A stretch of 64,000 bases of DNA, taken from positions 1-64,000 of the forward strand of contig CAKZSI010000004.1 in assembly GCA_937918935.1 (NCBI GenBank). Direction: 5' to 3'. A model generated the notes under the pieces. It was given only the letters and a program-made list of their open reading frames with translations, made no database searches and was not told the DNA's origin. Positions 43,138 through 53,019 of the stretch are shown here, piece by piece. The DNA is from an uncultured Chloroflexales bacterium. GTDB lineage: Bacteria > Chloroflexota > Chloroflexia > Chloroflexales > Chloroflexaceae. The translations under genes were made by a program, and so were the position numbers. The first letter of the stretch is position 1. Each line of letters starts with the position of its first letter.

Positions 43138-44301
43138 TCAAAACACGGCCACCCGGCTCACGCCTTCGGAGGGAGTGCAGACCAGCACCTGGGCCTCGCG
43201 CCCCAGCCGCTCACGGTAGCCGGCGACCAGATCGGCGGCGAAGCGATCGACGGCCCCCTCCTCCACCAGGCTGACCGTGCTGCCGCCAAACCCGCCGCCG
43301 GTGAGGCGCGAGCCGTAGCAACCAGGCAGGCGCCGGGCGATCTCCACCAGCGTGTCAAGCTCGGGGATGCTCACCTCGTAATCGTCGCGCAGGCTGGCGT
43401 GCGAAGCGTCCATCAGCGCCCCGAAGTGCGCCAGATCGCCGCGCTCAAGGGCCGCGGCGGCCGCCAGGGTGCGCTCAATCTCGCTCACCACGTGGCGGGC
43501 GCGCCGGTGGACCACCGGCGGCAACAGATCGGCATTGGCCTCGAGTTGCGCGGAGGTCACGTCGCGCAGGGCGGAGATCCGCGGCAGACGGGCGCGCAGC
43601 AGTTGCACCGCCTGTTCGCAAGCGGCGCGGCGTTCATTATACTCCGAAGCCACCAGACTGTGACGCACGCCGCTATCGCACACCACTACCCGCGCCCGCA
43701 GCGGGATGGGGATGGGCCGGTAGCTCAGGTCGCGGCAATCGAGAAGCAGGGCGTGCCCGGCACGACCCAGGGCAGCCATGAACTGATCCATGATCCCGCA
43801 CTGCATCCCCACGAAGCTCTGCTCGGCGCCCTGCGCCAGCAGGGCCAGTTCCTCGCCCAGCAGATCAAGATCGTTGAGCAGTTGCAGCGCGTAGGCCACC
43901 GCCACCTCGAGAGCCGCCGATGAGGAGAGACCGGCGCCGAGCGGCACCTGGCTGTCAATGAGCAGATCGGCGCCGCTCAGGGGCAGATCGCGGGAGCGTA
44001 TGGCTTTCACCACTCCGCGCACGTAGTTGCTCCAGGGCTGATCAGGGTTGTGCTCGATCCGGTCGAGGGAGAACCGATCCTCGACGTCGAGCTGGGCGCT
44101 GTGGACCCGGATGGTCCGATCCACGCGCGCCCGCGCCGCGACGAAGGTGGCGCGATCGATCGCGATGGGCAGCACGAAGCCCTCGTTGTAGTCGGTATGC
44201 TCGCCGATCAGGTTCACGCGCCCGGGGGCGCGCACGACAAACGCCGGGGGCGCGCCGAAGCGCGTCGCGAAGGCGTCGTGCAACTGGCGCAGGTTGAGCA
44301 T
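43138..44301 (-). CDS. galK: Galactokinase
   Basis: A 387-residue GHMP kinase. [24 protein letters not shown] is the galactokinase signature, [14 protein letters not shown] the ATP-binding GHMP motif, and [14 protein letters not shown] the C-terminal motif 3. It phosphorylates galactose at C1 for the Leloir pathway. The ATG at 44301 has GGAG about 9 nt upstream; the longer frame runs through a spacer repeat. No galT or galE is in the window. An upstream TACACT-like -10 is weak. Confidence 0.94.
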   Translation of the reverse strand: MLNLRQLHDAFATRFGAPPAFVVRAPGRVNLIGEHTDYNEGFVLPIAIDRATFVAARARVDRTIRVHSAQLDVEDRFSLDRIEHNPDQPWSNYVRGVVKAIRSRDLPLSGADLLIDSQVPLGAGLSSSAALEVAVAYALQLLNDLDLLGEELALLAQGAEQSFVGMQCGIMDQFMAALGRAGHALLLDCRDLSYRPIPIPLRARVVVCDSGVRHSLVASEYNERRAACEQAVQLLRARLPRISALRDVTSAQLEANADLLPPVVHRRARHVVSEIERTLAAAAALERGDLAHFGALMDASHASLRDDYEVSIPELDTLVEIARRLPGCYGSRLTGGGFGGSTVSLVEEGAVDRFAADLVAGYRERLGREAQVLVCTPSEGVSRVAVF

Positions 44302-44376
44302 TGCCGAACTCCACCGGGATAGCGGGCAAGATGCGAAGAAAAGCAGGGTAAGTGTACCACACTCCGTGGCAGGGGG

Positions 44377-44466
44377 GATGGGGAAAGCCAATCGCCCCAT
44401 CACCCCCCAACCGGCGAGGGCAACGCCTGCCAGGACGGCATGAGAACGGGGAAACCAGATTTCCCC
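44377..44466. repeat. Two dispersed palindromes between galK and selB
   Basis: GATGGGG..CCCCATC at 44377-44401 (degenerate centre) and GGGGAAACCAGATTTCCCC at 44448-44466 (one mismatch). They lie just after the selB stop, about 70 nt apart. Confidence 0.6.
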
Positions 44467-44474
44467 ATTCTCCT

Positions 44475-46346
44475 TCAAACCAGCACCCTGCCCTCGCCCT
44501 CGCGCCGGGTGATTTTGCGTTCGTCGAGGTGTTCGAGGAAGGCCACGGCATACTTGCGGCTGCTGCCGAAGCGATCGCGCAGCATAGCGACGCTCACACT
44601 GCCCTCGGCCGCGACGGTGGCGCGGACCCACGCCAGCAACTCGGCATAGGTCTCCGGCAGCAGAAAGACATCGGGAGCCAGGCGCACCACGAGACCCTGT
44701 TCGAGGGTCCAGGCCAGCAGTTCCTCATCGAGGGCGGGGGCCGGCGGCCCGTAAGGAGCCTGGCGCATCGCCGCCAGGGCCGCCTCGATCGCCGCCCATT
44801 GCTCAGACAAAGGCCGCGGATCGTGACCCGCCAGCCAGACGCGCGACTCATCCAGCGCCACGAGGCCGCGTCGCGCAGCTTCGTCGAGCACCGCGCCCAG
44901 CGCCCGCGCCGGGAGGCGCAGCTTCTGGCGCGCTTCTTCGCGCGGCATGCCGCGCCGCAGGGGGTAGCGGCCGTGGTAGGCGCGCAACGCCGGGAGCAGC
45001 CGCGCCTCCAGGCGCGCCCAACCCGCGACCGAAACCAGCCAGCCATCGTCGGCCACGTCCGGCTGGTCCGGCGGCGCGCCGAGCAAGAGCACCCGCCCCG
45101 CGGCCATCAGGGGAGCGAGGGAGCGCCAGTCGAGCAGCCCGGTCTCGGCACGCACCTCGGCCCAGGAAAGCGGCGGGCCATCTCCCAGGGCCTGGAGCAG
45201 CAACTCCTGGGGATCGCCCCGCAGGCGCGCCTCCAGACCGGCGATCACCTCGGGGCGGAAGCGCCGGTGCCGGGGCGGGTGCGGATCAACCACGACGCCG
45301 CCAGCCACGGTGCGGCTGGGCGAGGCCACGCGCAGGATGCCACGGTCGCCGCGCATCGCCGCCACGGGGCGCTCCAGGCGCAGTTGGGCCCAGCCGCTGC
45401 TCCCGGGGGCCAGCACCTCGGCGTCGAGCAGCGTCAGGCGACAACGCACCTCGGCCGCGCCGATGAACAGGTCCAGCGCGGTGTTCTGTTCGAGCGGCCC
45501 CGGGGCATCGCCCAGCACCCGCAGATGCATGTCGAGCAAGCTGGTTGGGCGCAGGGCGCCGGGCAGCGCCAGCACATCGCCGCGGGCCACCTCGGTATGG
45601 TGCACCCCGGCCAGGTTCACTGCCACCCGCGTGCCCGGCAGCGCCGTCTCGCAACGCTGTTTGTGGGTCTGCAAGCCTCGCACACGGGCGACGCGCCCCG
45701 CAGGCAGGACCACCACCTCCTGGCCGACCCGCAGCGGCCCATCGAGCAAGGTGCCGGTCACCACCGTACCGAAACCGCCGATGGTAAAGGCCCGATCCAC
45801 CGGCAGGCGCGGTGCGCCGATCGCGGCCGCGCGCGAAGGGGTGGCGTCGAGCACCCGGTCAAGCACGGCCACCAGCGTATCAAGGCCCTGCTCGGTGCGC
45901 GCCGAGACGGCGACGATCGGCGCATTTTCCAGGCTGGTGTCCTTCAGACAGGCGCGCACCTCCTCCTCCACCAGTGCAAGCCACTCCGCGTCCACCAGGT
46001 CGATCCTGGTCAGCACGACCACCCCGTGACGCACCTCAAGCAGATCAAGAATGGCCAGGTGCTCGACGGTTTGCGGCATCACCGACTCATCGGCGGCGAT
46101 GACCAGCAACGCCGCATCGAGACCGCCCACGCCCGCCAGCATGTTCTTGATGAAGCGCTCATGACCGGGCACATCGATCAGGCTGACGTTGCGCCCCGAG
46201 GGCAATGTCAGCCAGGCAAAGCCGAGGTCGATAGTCATCTCCCGGCGTTGCTCCTCCTCCCAGCGATCGGGGTCAATCCCGGTCAACGCCTTGACCAGGG
46301 TTGACTTCCCGTGGTCTACGTGGCCAGCCGTGCCAACAACGTACAT
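44475..46346 (-). CDS. selB: Selenocysteine-specific elongation factor SelB
   Basis: A 623-residue GTPase that brings Sec-tRNA to UGA codons. [13 protein letters not shown] is G1, DVPGHERF G3, and LTRIDLVD G4. EF-Tu-like domains II-III follow, then four winged helices (~390-623) that bind the SECIS RNA ([29 protein letters not shown] is the last). Length and domain set match bacterial SelB. No selA, selC, selD or Sec-containing gene is in this window, so the rest of the pathway must be elsewhere. The start is the ATG at 46346. Confidence 0.93.
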   Translation of the reverse strand: MYVVGTAGHVDHGKSTLVKALTGIDPDRWEEEQRREMTIDLGFAWLTLPSGRNVSLIDVPGHERFIKNMLAGVGGLDAALLVIAADESVMPQTVEHLAILDLLEVRHGVVVLTRIDLVDAEWLALVEEEVRACLKDTSLENAPIVAVSARTEQGLDTLVAVLDRVLDATPSRAAAIGAPRLPVDRAFTIGGFGTVVTGTLLDGPLRVGQEVVVLPAGRVARVRGLQTHKQRCETALPGTRVAVNLAGVHHTEVARGDVLALPGALRPTSLLDMHLRVLGDAPGPLEQNTALDLFIGAAEVRCRLTLLDAEVLAPGSSGWAQLRLERPVAAMRGDRGILRVASPSRTVAGGVVVDPHPPRHRRFRPEVIAGLEARLRGDPQELLLQALGDGPPLSWAEVRAETGLLDWRSLAPLMAAGRVLLLGAPPDQPDVADDGWLVSVAGWARLEARLLPALRAYHGRYPLRRGMPREEARQKLRLPARALGAVLDEAARRGLVALDESRVWLAGHDPRPLSEQWAAIEAALAAMRQAPYGPPAPALDEELLAWTLEQGLVVRLAPDVFLLPETYAELLAWVRATVAAEGSVSVAMLRDRFGSSRKYAVAFLEHLDERKITRREGEGRVLV

Positions 46347-46371
46347 ACGCGCCTCATCGCAGACAGGACAT

Positions 46372-46461
46372 CGGGGAAACCCGGTTTCCCCGGGCCCCTG
46401 CCCATAGGAGAGCGGCGGCTCCGCCGCAGGTTAGATGGGGGCAGGGAAACCAGGTTTCCCC
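46372..46461. repeat. Two palindromes in the selB-rph divergent spacer
   Basis: CGGGGAAACC-C-GGTTTCCCCG at 46372-46392 is a perfect 21-bp palindrome; GGGAAACC-A-GGTTTCCC at 46444-46460 is a second copy. The GGGGC-rich run to 46545 contains GCCCCTGCCC repeats. Confidence 0.7.
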
Positions 46462-46564
46462 GCCCCCCTGCCCGAAGGGGCGGTTTGCCCGTTGGCGGCT
46501 CGTTTGGAGACGCCGCCAACCCGCGCCCCTGCCCGGAGGGGCGGTTTTTCATCGCCTCTACACC

Positions 46565-46594
46565 TTGTCCGAAGTGAAAAGCCCATGCTATGAT
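46565..46594 (+). promoter_or_regulatory. rph promoter TTGTCC-18-TATGAT, extended
   Basis: TTGTCC at 46565-46570, an 18-nt spacer and TATGAT at 46589-46594 preceded by TGC. The rph ATG is 26 nt downstream of the -10, with an AGGAGC ribosome site between. Confidence 0.7.
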
Positions 46595-46620
46595 ACAGCC
46601 ACACGGGCCAGGAGCAAGCC

Positions 46621-47334
46621 ATGATACGCCAGGATGGGCGCCGGCCGGACCAGTTGCGTCCCGTAGAAATTATCCCCAACGCGGCCCCCTATGCCGAAGG
46701 ATCGGCGCTGATCATCTGCGGCGACACCCGGGTCCTGTGCGCCGCCAGCGTCGAAGAGAGCATCCCGGCGTGGCTGCGGGGGCAGGGGCGCGGCTGGGTG
46801 ACCGCCGAGTACGCCCTGCTGCCACGCTCCACCCTGACCCGCACGCGACGCGAGCGCAGCGGGGCCAGCGGACGCACCCAGGAGATCCAGCGGCTGATCG
46901 GGCGCTCCCTGCGTGCTGCCGTGGCGCTGGAGGAACTGGGCGAACGACTGATCACCGTTGACTGCGACGTGCTGCAAGCCGACGGGGGCACCCGGACGGC
47001 GGCAATTACCGGCGGTTACGTGGCGCTGGCCCTGGCTTGCAGGCGCCTGGTTGCTGGGGGCCTCCTGGCCCGCTCGCCGCTGATCCGCGCCATCGCCGCC
47101 GTGAGCGTGGGCAGCGTCGGCGGCGACCTGCTCCTCGATCTAGATTATAGCGAGGACAGCCGCGCCGACATGGACTGCAATGTGGTTATGACCGACGGCG
47201 GCGAGTTTGTGGAGGTGCAGGGCACCGCCGAGGGAGCGCCGATCCCCCGGCAGCGCCTCAACGCCCTGGTTGATCTGGCTGCGGAGGGCATCGGCGAACT
47301 GCTGGCGATCCAGCGGCGGGTGCTGGGGTCGTAG
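46621..47334 (+). CDS. rph: Ribonuclease PH
   Basis: A 237-residue phosphorolytic 3'-5' exoribonuclease that trims tRNA 3' ends. [17 protein letters not shown] at the start, [14 protein letters not shown], the [20 protein letters not shown] arginine-rich loop and [21 protein letters not shown] (phosphate/active-site strand) are all diagnostic. Length is normal. It has its own promoter, and a GCAACC-tggaa-GGTTGC hairpin follows the stop. Confidence 0.96.
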   Translation: MIRQDGRRPDQLRPVEIIPNAAPYAEGSALIICGDTRVLCAASVEESIPAWLRGQGRGWVTAEYALLPRSTLTRTRRERSGASGRTQEIQRLIGRSLRAAVALEELGERLITVDCDVLQADGGTRTAAITGGYVALALACRRLVAGGLLARSPLIRAIAAVSVGSVGGDLLLDLDYSEDSRADMDCNVVMTDGGEFVEVQGTAEGAPIPRQRLNALVDLAAEGIGELLAIQRRVLGS

Positions 47335-47336
47335 CG

Positions 47337-47385
47337 CAACCTGGAAGGTTGCGGGCGCACCGGAACAACCGGGGTTCCCCACGTC
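47337..47385. repeat. GCAACC hairpin and degenerate palindrome
   Basis: GCAACC-tggaa-GGTTGC lies right after the rph stop, followed by GGAACAACC..GGTTCCCC, a decayed palindrome copy. The hairpin resembles the one after the GT-C gene at 20721. Confidence 0.5.
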
Positions 47386-47413
47386 TCGCCAATCGGAACC
47401 GCAGGAATGAGCG

Positions 47414-48646
47414 ATGAACGAACCGCACAACCGCTCAGAAGCGCTGCGTCATCTTCAACTCGGCATGGCCCTGGAACGGGCCAACCGGCTCAACGAGGCC
47501 GTGGCCCACTACCGCCGGGCCATCGCGGCCGATCCGCTGCAAGCCGAGGCTCACAATGCCCTTGGCTTCTACTACCAGCGCGCGGGGCTCCTGGCCAAAG
47601 CCGTTGAGGAGTTTCGCCTGGTTGCCAGTCTTGAGGGCAGCTTTCTTGCCTATTTCAACCTCGGCTACGTGCTGGTTGAGCTTGAACGCTACGACGAAGC
47701 CCTTGACGCCTTCGAGCACTGCCTCAAACTCGCCCCTGATGACCCGGCGGCCCACTTCGAACTGGCGCTGATCCATCTCGCGCGCCACGAATATGCCCAA
47801 GCGCTGGCCCATCTCGACCTGCCGTTGCAGAGCTACCCGCAGGATTGGGAGGTGCATAACCTGCACGGCCGCTGCCTGCTTGGCCTGCGCCGCTACGACG
47901 AGGCCACCGCCGCCTTCGGGCGTGCCCTGTTGCTGGCCAATTCGCCGGCCGCGATGGCCGAGGTGGTTGACAACCTCACCAGCGTCGAACGCCACCGCGA
48001 ATTTCGCAGCCTGGCCAATATCAAGGATCAGTTGTATGCCGAAGACGGGGTGATCTACCTCGGCTCAACCGGCGACGACGGGTTGCAACTCCGCGAGACT
48101 CAGGATTACCACTTCACCTATCCTAACATTGGCACCACCCTGCAACGGCTGATCGCCCTGGTTGCCAGCACCGACTGGCGCTTCAGCGCCGTCGTCGCCG
48201 CCGACGGCCTCGCCCGGCCACTGGCAGGCGCGCTCGCCGAATTGCTCCAGATTCCGCTCCGCAGCGCCGAAGAACTCAGTGCCGACGACCGGGCCCTGCT
48301 CGTCTTCGCCGTGGCACGCGACGTCGAACTGCTCCTGCTCAGCGTCGAACGGCTGCCCTGCGCCGTCACCGCCTTCTGCCTGGGTCTCAACTGGAACCGC
48401 CACACCAAAGTGTTGCCCGACGTCGTCGGCATTGCCGCCCGCGGCGCCTGCAGCGTGCCCTGGGAAGCGACGCTACGGCGCCTGCGGGCCGAAGGCGCGC
48501 CGCAGCCAGCGATTGCCGCCTGCGTCGCCGAGGCCGCCGCGGCCATCATTACCGCCGTGCGCGAAACGCCCCTTGATACCAATCTCCCTCGCCAGATCCG
48601 CTACTACACCCGCAACCACCGCCGCGTTAACCTCGGCGGTCGCTGA
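47414..48646 (+). CDS. TPR protein with unrecognised C-terminal domain
   Basis: A 410-residue soluble protein. Residues ~10-190 hold five TPR units (LQLGMALERANRLNEAVAHYRRAIAADP.., AEAHNALGFYYQRAGLLAKAVEEFRLVA..). The C-terminal ~200 residues (IYLGSTGDDGLQLRETQDYHFT.., WRFSAVVAADGLARPLAGALAE, LGLNWNRHTKVLPDVVGIAAR) form an alpha/beta domain I do not recognise. Its VVAADGLARPLAGALAELL stretch is slightly phosphoribosyltransferase-like. The ATG at 47414 is chosen; an in-frame alternative is not obvious. Confidence 0.75.
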   Translation: MNEPHNRSEALRHLQLGMALERANRLNEAVAHYRRAIAADPLQAEAHNALGFYYQRAGLLAKAVEEFRLVASLEGSFLAYFNLGYVLVELERYDEALDAFEHCLKLAPDDPAAHFELALIHLARHEYAQALAHLDLPLQSYPQDWEVHNLHGRCLLGLRRYDEATAAFGRALLLANSPAAMAEVVDNLTSVERHREFRSLANIKDQLYAEDGVIYLGSTGDDGLQLRETQDYHFTYPNIGTTLQRLIALVASTDWRFSAVVAADGLARPLAGALAELLQIPLRSAEELSADDRALLVFAVARDVELLLLSVERLPCAVTAFCLGLNWNRHTKVLPDVVGIAARGACSVPWEATLRRLRAEGAPQPAIAACVAEAAAAIITAVRETPLDTNLPRQIRYYTRNHRRVNLGGR

Positions 48647-48650
48647 GATT

Positions 48651-48670
48651 GAGGAAACCAGGTTTCCCCG
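48651..48670. repeat. Dispersed palindrome copy
   Basis: GAGGAAACC-A-GGTTTCCCCG, starting 4 nt after the TPR gene stop. A diverged GGGAGAACT..GCCCTCC module follows at 48754. Confidence 0.6.
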
Positions 48671-48927
48671 CGCCCCCGGCCCGTGGAAGTCTTTCGGCGA
48701 ACCCGCCCGATAGCAGTTGCCGAATACACGTTTTCGTGTTAGCATGGAGAGGTCCGGGAGAACTCAGCCCTCCACGATCCGCTGGTTCCGCCTGCAGCGG
48801 CAGACGTGTCCCGGGTTGGCTGGAACGCGCGCCGCGGGAGAAACGGGATTGCGGGGAGGCTATGCCTCTCCGCGCCCCGCCAACGGCGCCTCAGGTGTGA
48901 AGCATGATTAGCAAGCAAGGGTCACAG

Positions 48928-49860
48928 ATGATCCGCCTGGGCTTCGGCGGGCGCATGGTTGGGCAGCCCGAAGCGAGCACGCCCGGACACGGGACAACCT
49001 CGCATCTGAGCCTGACCCTCGCTCGCCTTGGCGACACGCTTACCCACCTCGAACGGCTGGATGTGCGCTACTACCGCCTCGGGCTGGCACTTGATACACG
49101 CGAGATCTACGCGCAACTCGCGGAGTGCGCGGCGCTGCTGGAGGTGCTGGCCGAGCGTGTCGCCGCGGCCGGAGTGCGCCTCTGCTGCCACCTGGCGCCG
49201 GGGCTTGACCTGGGCGTGCCCGACGACGTGGCGGCGGCGGAGGCCCTGGCCGAGGTCGAGGCGTATACAGCACTGCTCGCGGCCCTCGACGCACGGCAGG
49301 GGGCCGGCCCGCCGGAAGGCACTGTGGTTGCCCATCTCAGCTCGGCGGCCGCCGACGAACAGGCCGGCGCGCGCTTCGCGGCCCGCTACGCCGCCCTCTC
49401 GCCACGGGCGCGGGCGCGCCTGGCGCTGGAACATGGCCACGCCGGGCCGAGCCTGGGGCGCCTGCTGGCGGTGCATCAGCGCTGCGGGGCGCCCATCGTC
49501 TTCGACATGCTGCACTGGGAACTGCATAACCCCGAGGGGCTGCCGTTGCCCCTGGCCCTGGGGCTGGCTCTGGCCACCTGGCCCCGCGGTCTGCGGCCCG
49601 AGGTGCACCTCAGCAGCCAGCGGAGCGAGGCCCACCTGCTGCCGCCGCGCCCGCCCAGACCCGCACGTATCCTGCCGCCCCGCCCCGGGCAGCACGCCGA
49701 TTTTGTCGCCATCGGCGACCTCGAACGCCTGCTGCGCGCCGCTGCCGGCCTGCCGCCGTTTGACCTGATGATCGAGGCCCGCGCCGGTGAACTGGCGTTG
49801 CTGCGCCTGCGCGCCGAAATCAGCCGTCACGCGCCCGCCCTGGCGGCCATGCTCGGGTAA
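48928..49860 (+). CDS. UvsE-like UV damage endonuclease
   Basis: A 310-residue TIM-barrel protein related to UVDE/UvsE, which nicks 5' of UV photoproducts. Metal-ligand positions of the family can be matched: LCCHLAPG, VVAHLSSAAADE, LALEHGH (Glu), IVFDMLHWELHNPEG (Asp and His) and RPEVHLSSQRSE, with a late Glu in LMIEARAG. It is slightly divergent. The ATG at 48928 has AAGGG 6 nt upstream; an in-frame ATG at 48904 is less supported. UV repair without light fits a sunlit mat-dwelling phototroph. Confidence 0.78.
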   Translation: MIRLGFGGRMVGQPEASTPGHGTTSHLSLTLARLGDTLTHLERLDVRYYRLGLALDTREIYAQLAECAALLEVLAERVAAAGVRLCCHLAPGLDLGVPDDVAAAEALAEVEAYTALLAALDARQGAGPPEGTVVAHLSSAAADEQAGARFAARYAALSPRARARLALEHGHAGPSLGRLLAVHQRCGAPIVFDMLHWELHNPEGLPLPLALGLALATWPRGLRPEVHLSSQRSEAHLLPPRPPRPARILPPRPGQHADFVAIGDLERLLRAAAGLPPFDLMIEARAGELALLRLRAEISRHAPALAAMLG

Positions 49861-49898
49861 GGGCCTATCTGGATAACCAGAGCATCCGATTGCTTTCT

Positions 49899-50040
49899 GG
49901 GAGGGCTGCGCCTTCTCAGACCCTCCCCTGACGCAGGGTGGGGAAACCAGGTTTCCCCACCCCCTCCGAACGTTAAAGTGGGGGAGAACCATGTCTTAAG
50001 GAGCATCCCTGGGAGGACGGCGCCCTCCCGGACCCTCCCC
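49899..50040. repeat. Composite repeat with perfect palindrome, plus a second module
   Basis: GGGAGGGCTGCGCCTTCTC, GACCCTCCCC, then the perfect palindrome TGGGGAAACC-A-GGTTTCCCCA at 49939-49959. A further module (GGGAGGACGGCGCCCTCCC, GACCCTCCCC) is at 50011-50040. It lies between uvsE and the cyclophilin gene and is one of the cleanest copies. Confidence 0.75.
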
Positions 50041-50081
50041 GTGCGGGGCCGCGGTCCCCCCGGCGCAGCGATGCCGCGCCG

Positions 50082-50090
50082 TGCTATAAT
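50082..50090 (+). promoter_or_regulatory. Extended -10 promoter TGC-TATAAT
   Basis: A perfect TATAAT preceded by TGC, 58 nt before the cyclophilin GTG. No strong -35 is present. Confidence 0.65.
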
Positions 50091-50148
50091 GCAGCCACGT
50101 TGTCGCATTCGCCATCGCCGCGCCTGTCCGGCATAGTGAGGAACGCAC

Positions 50149-50892
50149 GTGAGCCAGTCTCGTTCCAAAGGTAAAACAACTGCTTCCCCGGCCAGCCCCG
50201 TGCCGGGCATTATTTCCGCGGTGGTCGTGCTGCTGATCCTCGGCCTGGTTGCTGGCCTGCTCATCAGCCGCGCGCGGACGCTCGAAGTCGCTGCGCCAAC
50301 CGTCGCCCCCGCCATCACACCTGCCGCCGCACCCGCCGCAGCGCCGGCGCCGGGCGCCCTGCCCACCGCCACGACCTACACCTTCAGCGCACCACCGCCA
50401 ATGACGATCGATCCCGCCCGGCGCTACGAGGCGACGATCCTCACCCCCCGCGGCGAGATCGTCATCGAACTGCTGCCCGAGATCGCCCCGCAAACGGTCA
50501 ACAACTTCGTGTTCCTGGCCCGCAACAACTTCTACAACGGCCTTACCTGGCACCGCGTGCTGCCCAACTTCATGGCTCAGGGCGGCGACCCCCTCGGCGA
50601 CGGCACCGGCGGCCCCGGTTACAGCATCCCCGCCGAGTTCACCGATAAACTGGCCTTCGACCAGCCGGGCATCGTCGCTATGGCCCGCTCCGCCGACCCC
50701 GATAGCGCCGGTTCGCAGTTCTTCATCACCACCGGCCCGGCCGACTGGCTCAACGGGCAGTACACGATCTTCGGTCGGGTGATCGAGGGCCAGGAGATTG
50801 TGGATGGCATCCCTCTGCGCGACCCGGAGAACCCCGCCGATCGCGCCCGGCCCGGCGAGACCATTCTGGGGATTATCATCACCGAGTCGTAG
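50149..50892 (+). CDS. Membrane-anchored cyclophilin-type peptidyl-prolyl isomerase
   Basis: A 247-residue protein. A signal-anchor helix (~20-40, GIISAVVVLLILGLVAGLLI) is followed by an Ala/Pro linker and a cyclophilin domain (~95-247). TPRGEIVIELLPEIAPQTVNNFVFLA, YNGLTWHRVLPNFMAQGGDP (catalytic Arg and Phe) and SAGSQFFITTGPADWLNGQYTIFGRV are the core motifs. It would help proteins fold outside the membrane. The GTG start has AGGA 6 nt upstream and its own extended -10 promoter. Confidence 0.94.
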   Translation: MSQSRSKGKTTASPASPVPGIISAVVVLLILGLVAGLLISRARTLEVAAPTVAPAITPAAAPAAAPAPGALPTATTYTFSAPPPMTIDPARRYEATILTPRGEIVIELLPEIAPQTVNNFVFLARNNFYNGLTWHRVLPNFMAQGGDPLGDGTGGPGYSIPAEFTDKLAFDQPGIVAMARSADPDSAGSQFFITTGPADWLNGQYTIFGRVIEGQEIVDGIPLRDPENPADRARPGETILGIIITES

Positions 50893-50939
50893 CTTTTTCT
50901 CCTGGTTTATCTCACGTGAACGTAGCTATCCGCAGGGCG

Positions 50940-50960
50940 TGGGGAAACCCGGTTTCCCCA
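50940..50960. repeat. Perfect dispersed palindrome
   Basis: TGGGGAAACC-C-GGTTTCCCCA, 48 nt after the cyclophilin stop, between convergent genes. Confidence 0.7.
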
Positions 50961-51054
50961 CGCCTCTCTCCATCGGCAACCGCGGCCCGCCTCACCCCCA
51001 GAGCCGTGTGGAGAACTCCGCTTTCCCCTTGCCCGCAGGACAATTCCAATTTTG

Positions 51055-53019
51055 TCATTTTGTCACCAACCGAATGTCATCAATCAACAACTGAAAGGCC
51101 TCGAAACGATCTGCTGGCGTAATAATCAGATTTTCGATCTGGGTACGCGCGGTCTCCCAGCGGATCGTCTGACCCACGCCAGCGGGTTGGAGCAGTGAGA
51201 AGGGTATGTAGAGCGTCATCCACTCGGGCGGCGCGACAAGCACCAGTTGATACTGACGGTCGTCCTTAATCGTCGCCGAGGTGAAACGCAACAGGTAGTT
51301 CTGGCCGTCGGTCCGCAGGCTGAGTTCGATGCCCGCATAGTCGCTCAGGTCAAGCGTCTGTCCGGCGGGCGCCAGCGGCAGACCCATCCCCAGGTACGAT
51401 TCGCCCCAGGGGTTGTTGAATGAACCGCGAAAACGCAGCGCCAGACCGTTATCCCGGGGAACGACCGCCAGTTCGGCCACCGAAGAACCGCCGATCTGCC
51501 GGTCACTGTAGGTAAACCACTCCGTATCCAGGACGGAGCGCAGGTCACCGTCCTCAAAGTCGTCAATCAGCGGCAGGGCTGGCCGGAGCACGGTTGGACG
51601 TACAGGGCCACGAATAAGCGCCAGGTCATCCAGATCGAGGAAGCCGGTCTGCGGGGCGCGGGCTGGGCGCACTTCGATGCGAGTGGCGGCGCTGAGACCG
51701 GTTTCCAGCGCAACGCCGTCAGCATTGCGCAACTCGCTGACGGGAATCTCGATCCAGGTCCAGTCGCCGGGGGCGGCGAAGGTGGCAATAAAGGGCTTAT
51801 CGCTGAAGGCGCTGTTGAGGCGCAACTGGTAGCGCCCGCTTCCCCGCGCCCAGAAGCCAATGCCCGTGACGCCGCGCAGGTCGCGCGGGCCGTCCCCTGG
51901 CGTCAGGTTAACGGCGAGGGCGGCGAAGTTCACCGGGCCGGTGTCGGCCAGGGCGTAGTCGAAGCGCATAGCCTGCACGCTCGCGGCGGCGCCGGGGGTG
52001 ATGAGACGGTTACTGGCGACCGAGGAACCGCCACTACCGCGATCGTCGAAACTGAACCAGTAGTTGCCACTCAACGCCTGCTCGCCGTTCTCGAAATGGG
52101 CCAGCAGTTCCTCCTGGCGCGCCGAGCGCGGCTGAACGCCGCCGTAGCGCCAGAGATAGTAGTGCAGCCCCGCGTTGCCCATCTCCACCTCGGCGCCAGG
52201 GGGATTAAGCGGGTTGTAGGTCAGCACCCGCCGCTCGAAGAGTTGCACCAGCACCGGCGTCACCTGTGCGTTAAGCTGCAAATCGGTCCAATAGGCCTCG
52301 CTGATCGGGCGACCAACCACGGTGAGCGGGTCAATGATCTGCTCGACCCGCCGCCCGCGCGGCGTCTCGACCAGGCCGCGACGTTCGAGAAAGGCCGTAA
52401 ACACCCGCGGCACGTTATGGCCGGTGACGGGGTCATAGGCGTCGTAGACGGTTTCAGGATGCACGGCGGCCAGCTCCGGACGGGCGCGCAGCGCGCCACC
52501 GCGGTCGAGCGACTCGCTTGGACGATCGGCGCGCCGTGGCGCCGGACCGGTCAGACGCGCAAAGGCGGCGTAGGTCGGCGCCAGGGGATCGTTGAGGTCT
52601 CCAGCAACGGGGATCAGGGCGGGAGGGCCGGGATCGAGCCGTTGCGAACCAAGTTGCACATTGCCGCTCACCATCTCGGCAACCAGGCGCCCGAAGCTCG
52701 TCTGGCTTGCGGCGCGGGCGCCGGCCAGCGGCAGGGGCAACTCCATGCGGCCCTTATCGTAGTAGACCGCCAGGCGCCGGCCGCCGGGAGCGTCGTCGTC
52801 GCGTTCGAGCAGCGGCGCGCTCCGCGGGGCCGGCCCCCAGTACCAGCTATAATCGGCGCGGCCCTCGGCCACCAGCGCATCGGTGCGGCGCCACTGGTCG
52901 CGAAAGGCCTCGGCCGCGAACACGCGCTGATCCGAGGCGCGCAACACCAGGGGGAGGGTCACAAGCGCCGTACATCCCAGTACCATCAGTAGCGACCAGA
53001 GCGTTGTTCGGTATCGCAT
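51055..53019 (-). CDS. Secreted protein with two CIA30/CBM11-like domains
   Basis: A 654-residue exported protein. An N-terminal signal helix (~7-28) is followed by an unrecognised domain (~35-310) with a WSKxxxV-like LVETPRGRRVEQIIDPLTVVG segment. Two related beta-jelly-roll domains follow (~325-480 and ~495-654): LSGNYWFSFDDRGSGGSSVAS and DTEWFTYSDRQIGGSSVAE begin each. They match CIA30/CBM11-type domains, which in secreted proteins often bind beta-glucans. It is divergent from the processive GT2 gene. A glucan-binding surface role is inferred. Confidence 0.75.
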   Translation of the reverse strand: MRYRTTLWSLLMVLGCTALVTLPLVLRASDQRVFAAEAFRDQWRRTDALVAEGRADYSWYWGPAPRSAPLLERDDDAPGGRRLAVYYDKGRMELPLPLAGARAASQTSFGRLVAEMVSGNVQLGSQRLDPGPPALIPVAGDLNDPLAPTYAAFARLTGPAPRRADRPSESLDRGGALRARPELAAVHPETVYDAYDPVTGHNVPRVFTAFLERRGLVETPRGRRVEQIIDPLTVVGRPISEAYWTDLQLNAQVTPVLVQLFERRVLTYNPLNPPGAEVEMGNAGLHYYLWRYGGVQPRSARQEELLAHFENGEQALSGNYWFSFDDRGSGGSSVASNRLITPGAAASVQAMRFDYALADTGPVNFAALAVNLTPGDGPRDLRGVTGIGFWARGSGRYQLRLNSAFSDKPFIATFAAPGDWTWIEIPVSELRNADGVALETGLSAATRIEVRPARAPQTGFLDLDDLALIRGPVRPTVLRPALPLIDDFEDGDLRSVLDTEWFTYSDRQIGGSSVAELAVVPRDNGLALRFRGSFNNPWGESYLGMGLPLAPAGQTLDLSDYAGIELSLRTDGQNYLLRFTSATIKDDRQYQLVLVAPPEWMTLYIPFSLLQPAGVGQTIRWETARTQIENLIITPADRFEAFQLLIDDIRLVTK

